A DNA stretch of 43,262 nt from the NCBI GenBank assembly GCA_002085025.1, contig MZGK01000021.1, positions 1 to 43,262 of the forward strand, read 5' to 3'. The notes under the pieces were generated by a model. The model made no database searches. It was not told the DNA's origin and worked only from the letters and a program-made list of their open reading frames with translations. This document shows positions 42,662 to 43,262 of the stretch, one piece after another. The position numbers and the translations under genes are program-made. The DNA comes from Candidatus Omnitrophica bacterium 4484_213. GTDB taxonomy: Bacteria > Omnitrophota > 4484-213. The number at the start of each line of letters is the position of its first letter. Positions within the stretch are counted from its first letter, which is position 1.

Positions 42662-43247
42662 TTATCTTACTACCAACTCTTCAAAGTGTCCACTTTTTCG
42701 GGGGAAGATCAAAATAACTCCATCATCTCTTAATAAACTCCTTGCTAAAAATAATCTTGGATAAATAAAATTGAGCCAGTCGGAGTGATACCTGCCGCTT
42801 GCTTCTGTATTTGTAGTAAGTTTTTGCCCTTCACTGTCAATTTGTCCTGTTTTCTCTAAATAATCCTTTAAGGGTTGTTTAAAATTATCACGATAGAAAA
42901 TCCTTACCCGTGTTATAAGGTGGGTCTATATAAATCATTTTCACTTTGCCAAAATAGGGTTTAAGCAATAATTTCAATGTCTCTAAATTCTCACCGACAA
43001 TGACAATGTTTTCTGTTTTATCAAAATCAACGGATTTTTCTTTGTCGGGTTTCAAAGTGCCATAAGCAGGAGCTTGAATAAGTTCGTAAAGATTGTTTTT
43101 CCCAGCCCAGTTGGAATAAAATCTATCGTCTTCCTTCTCAATAATCTCACCACTTAATAATACCTTTAACTTCTCAAAATTTATTTTATTATCCTCAAAA
43201 ACTTCAGGATAAATTGTCTTTAATCCTTCCTTAATATCTATCTTCAC
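42662..43247 (-). pseudogene. type III DNA methyltransferase Mod, truncated and frameshifted
   Basis: ATG at 43245-43247 starts MKIDIKEGLKTIYPEVFEDN and leads to the target-recognition/AdoMet region NIVIVGENLETLKLLLKPYF and the catalytic motif DPPYNTGKDF. The frame then ends, but one frame over it continues with RDNFKQPLKDYLEKTGQ, NTEASGRYHSDWLNFIYPRL and FLARSLLRDDGVI, normal Mod sequence. After RDDGVI homology stops at an IS-end-like motif. A two-base loss near 42893-42898 explains the shift. About 230 of roughly 600 residues remain, so the gene is dead as read. Confidence 0.85.
42687..42710. mobile_element. possible insertion-sequence end at the mod/res junction
   Basis: The stretch containing GTGTCCACTTTTTCGGGGGA followed by AGATC stands exactly where mod homology stops and before the res fragment begins. 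It resembles terminal repeats of some insertion sequences, but no transposase is present and the assignment is inference. Recombination between two such ends would explain the loss of the rest of mod and of most of res. Confidence 0.3.
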
Positions 43248-43262
43248 CCCGTTAGATAGTGA

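Overview
This 43 kb window looks like a chromosomal segment of an uncultured, probably anaerobic, diderm-type bacterium. I lean towards the candidate phylum Omnitrophota or a relative. The reasons are a low-GC housekeeping gene set, a BatABCDE-type operon with an associated BatD-like protein, a two-subunit class I fumarase, and intergenic gaps full of short shuffled palindromic words. This is inference from gene content, not from a phylogeny. Every gene I can support, including all RNA genes, lies on the minus strand, so transcription reads from high to low coordinates.

Layout from right to left, in transcription order. (1) 41988-43262: a collapsed type III restriction-modification locus (mod and res fragments) and a further fragment resembling a methyltransferase C-terminus. 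(2) 34298-41911: a Bat operon (BatD-like protein, a shortened four-helix-bundle protein, truncated BatA, BatB, BatC, BatD, BatE), followed by a small membrane protein and an acylphosphatase. (3) 31813-34268: tRNA-Leu, a TPR metallopeptidase, smpB and ssrA (tmRNA). (4) 28140-31270: a frameshifted cell-wall amidase, murI, queD and a GGDEF response regulator as one overlapping cluster. (5) 24567-28053: fumarase subunits split by tRNA-Thr, then rph and a broken pfkA. (6) 18249-24415: cvpA, dnaG, rpoD, a tRNA with anticodon CAU, rnpB, a short cca and a broken trpD. (7) 1-18167: a secreted serine protease, a 44-residue ORF, then rplK-rplA-rplJ-rplL-rpoB-rpoC fused directly to a partial S10/spc operon (rpsS, rplV, rpsC, rplP, rpmC, rpsQ, rplN, rplX, rplE).

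Three things stand out. First, almost every intergenic gap is filled with its own family of short words (about 8-16 bases) present in both orientations, so that it can fold. Larger multi-hairpin elements are inserted between ribosomal protein genes and at the 3' end of rnpB. Some of these words lie inside genes and are translated (rpoC, batC, batD, batE, two signal peptides, and the ends of dnaG and smpB). Second, the core information genes are intact, but nonessential or accessory genes are repeatedly damaged in the same way: an internal or terminal segment is lost, usually with a frameshift (trpD, pfkA, amidase, cca, batA, the four-helix-bundle gene, HEPN/MNT, type III RM). Third, the ribosomal and RNA polymerase operons are rearranged. 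secE-nusG is absent before rplK, the str operon and the first half of the S10 operon are absent between rpoC and rpsS, and a decayed HEPN-MNT toxin-antitoxin locus plus a broken secreted-protein gene sit between rplV and rpsC.
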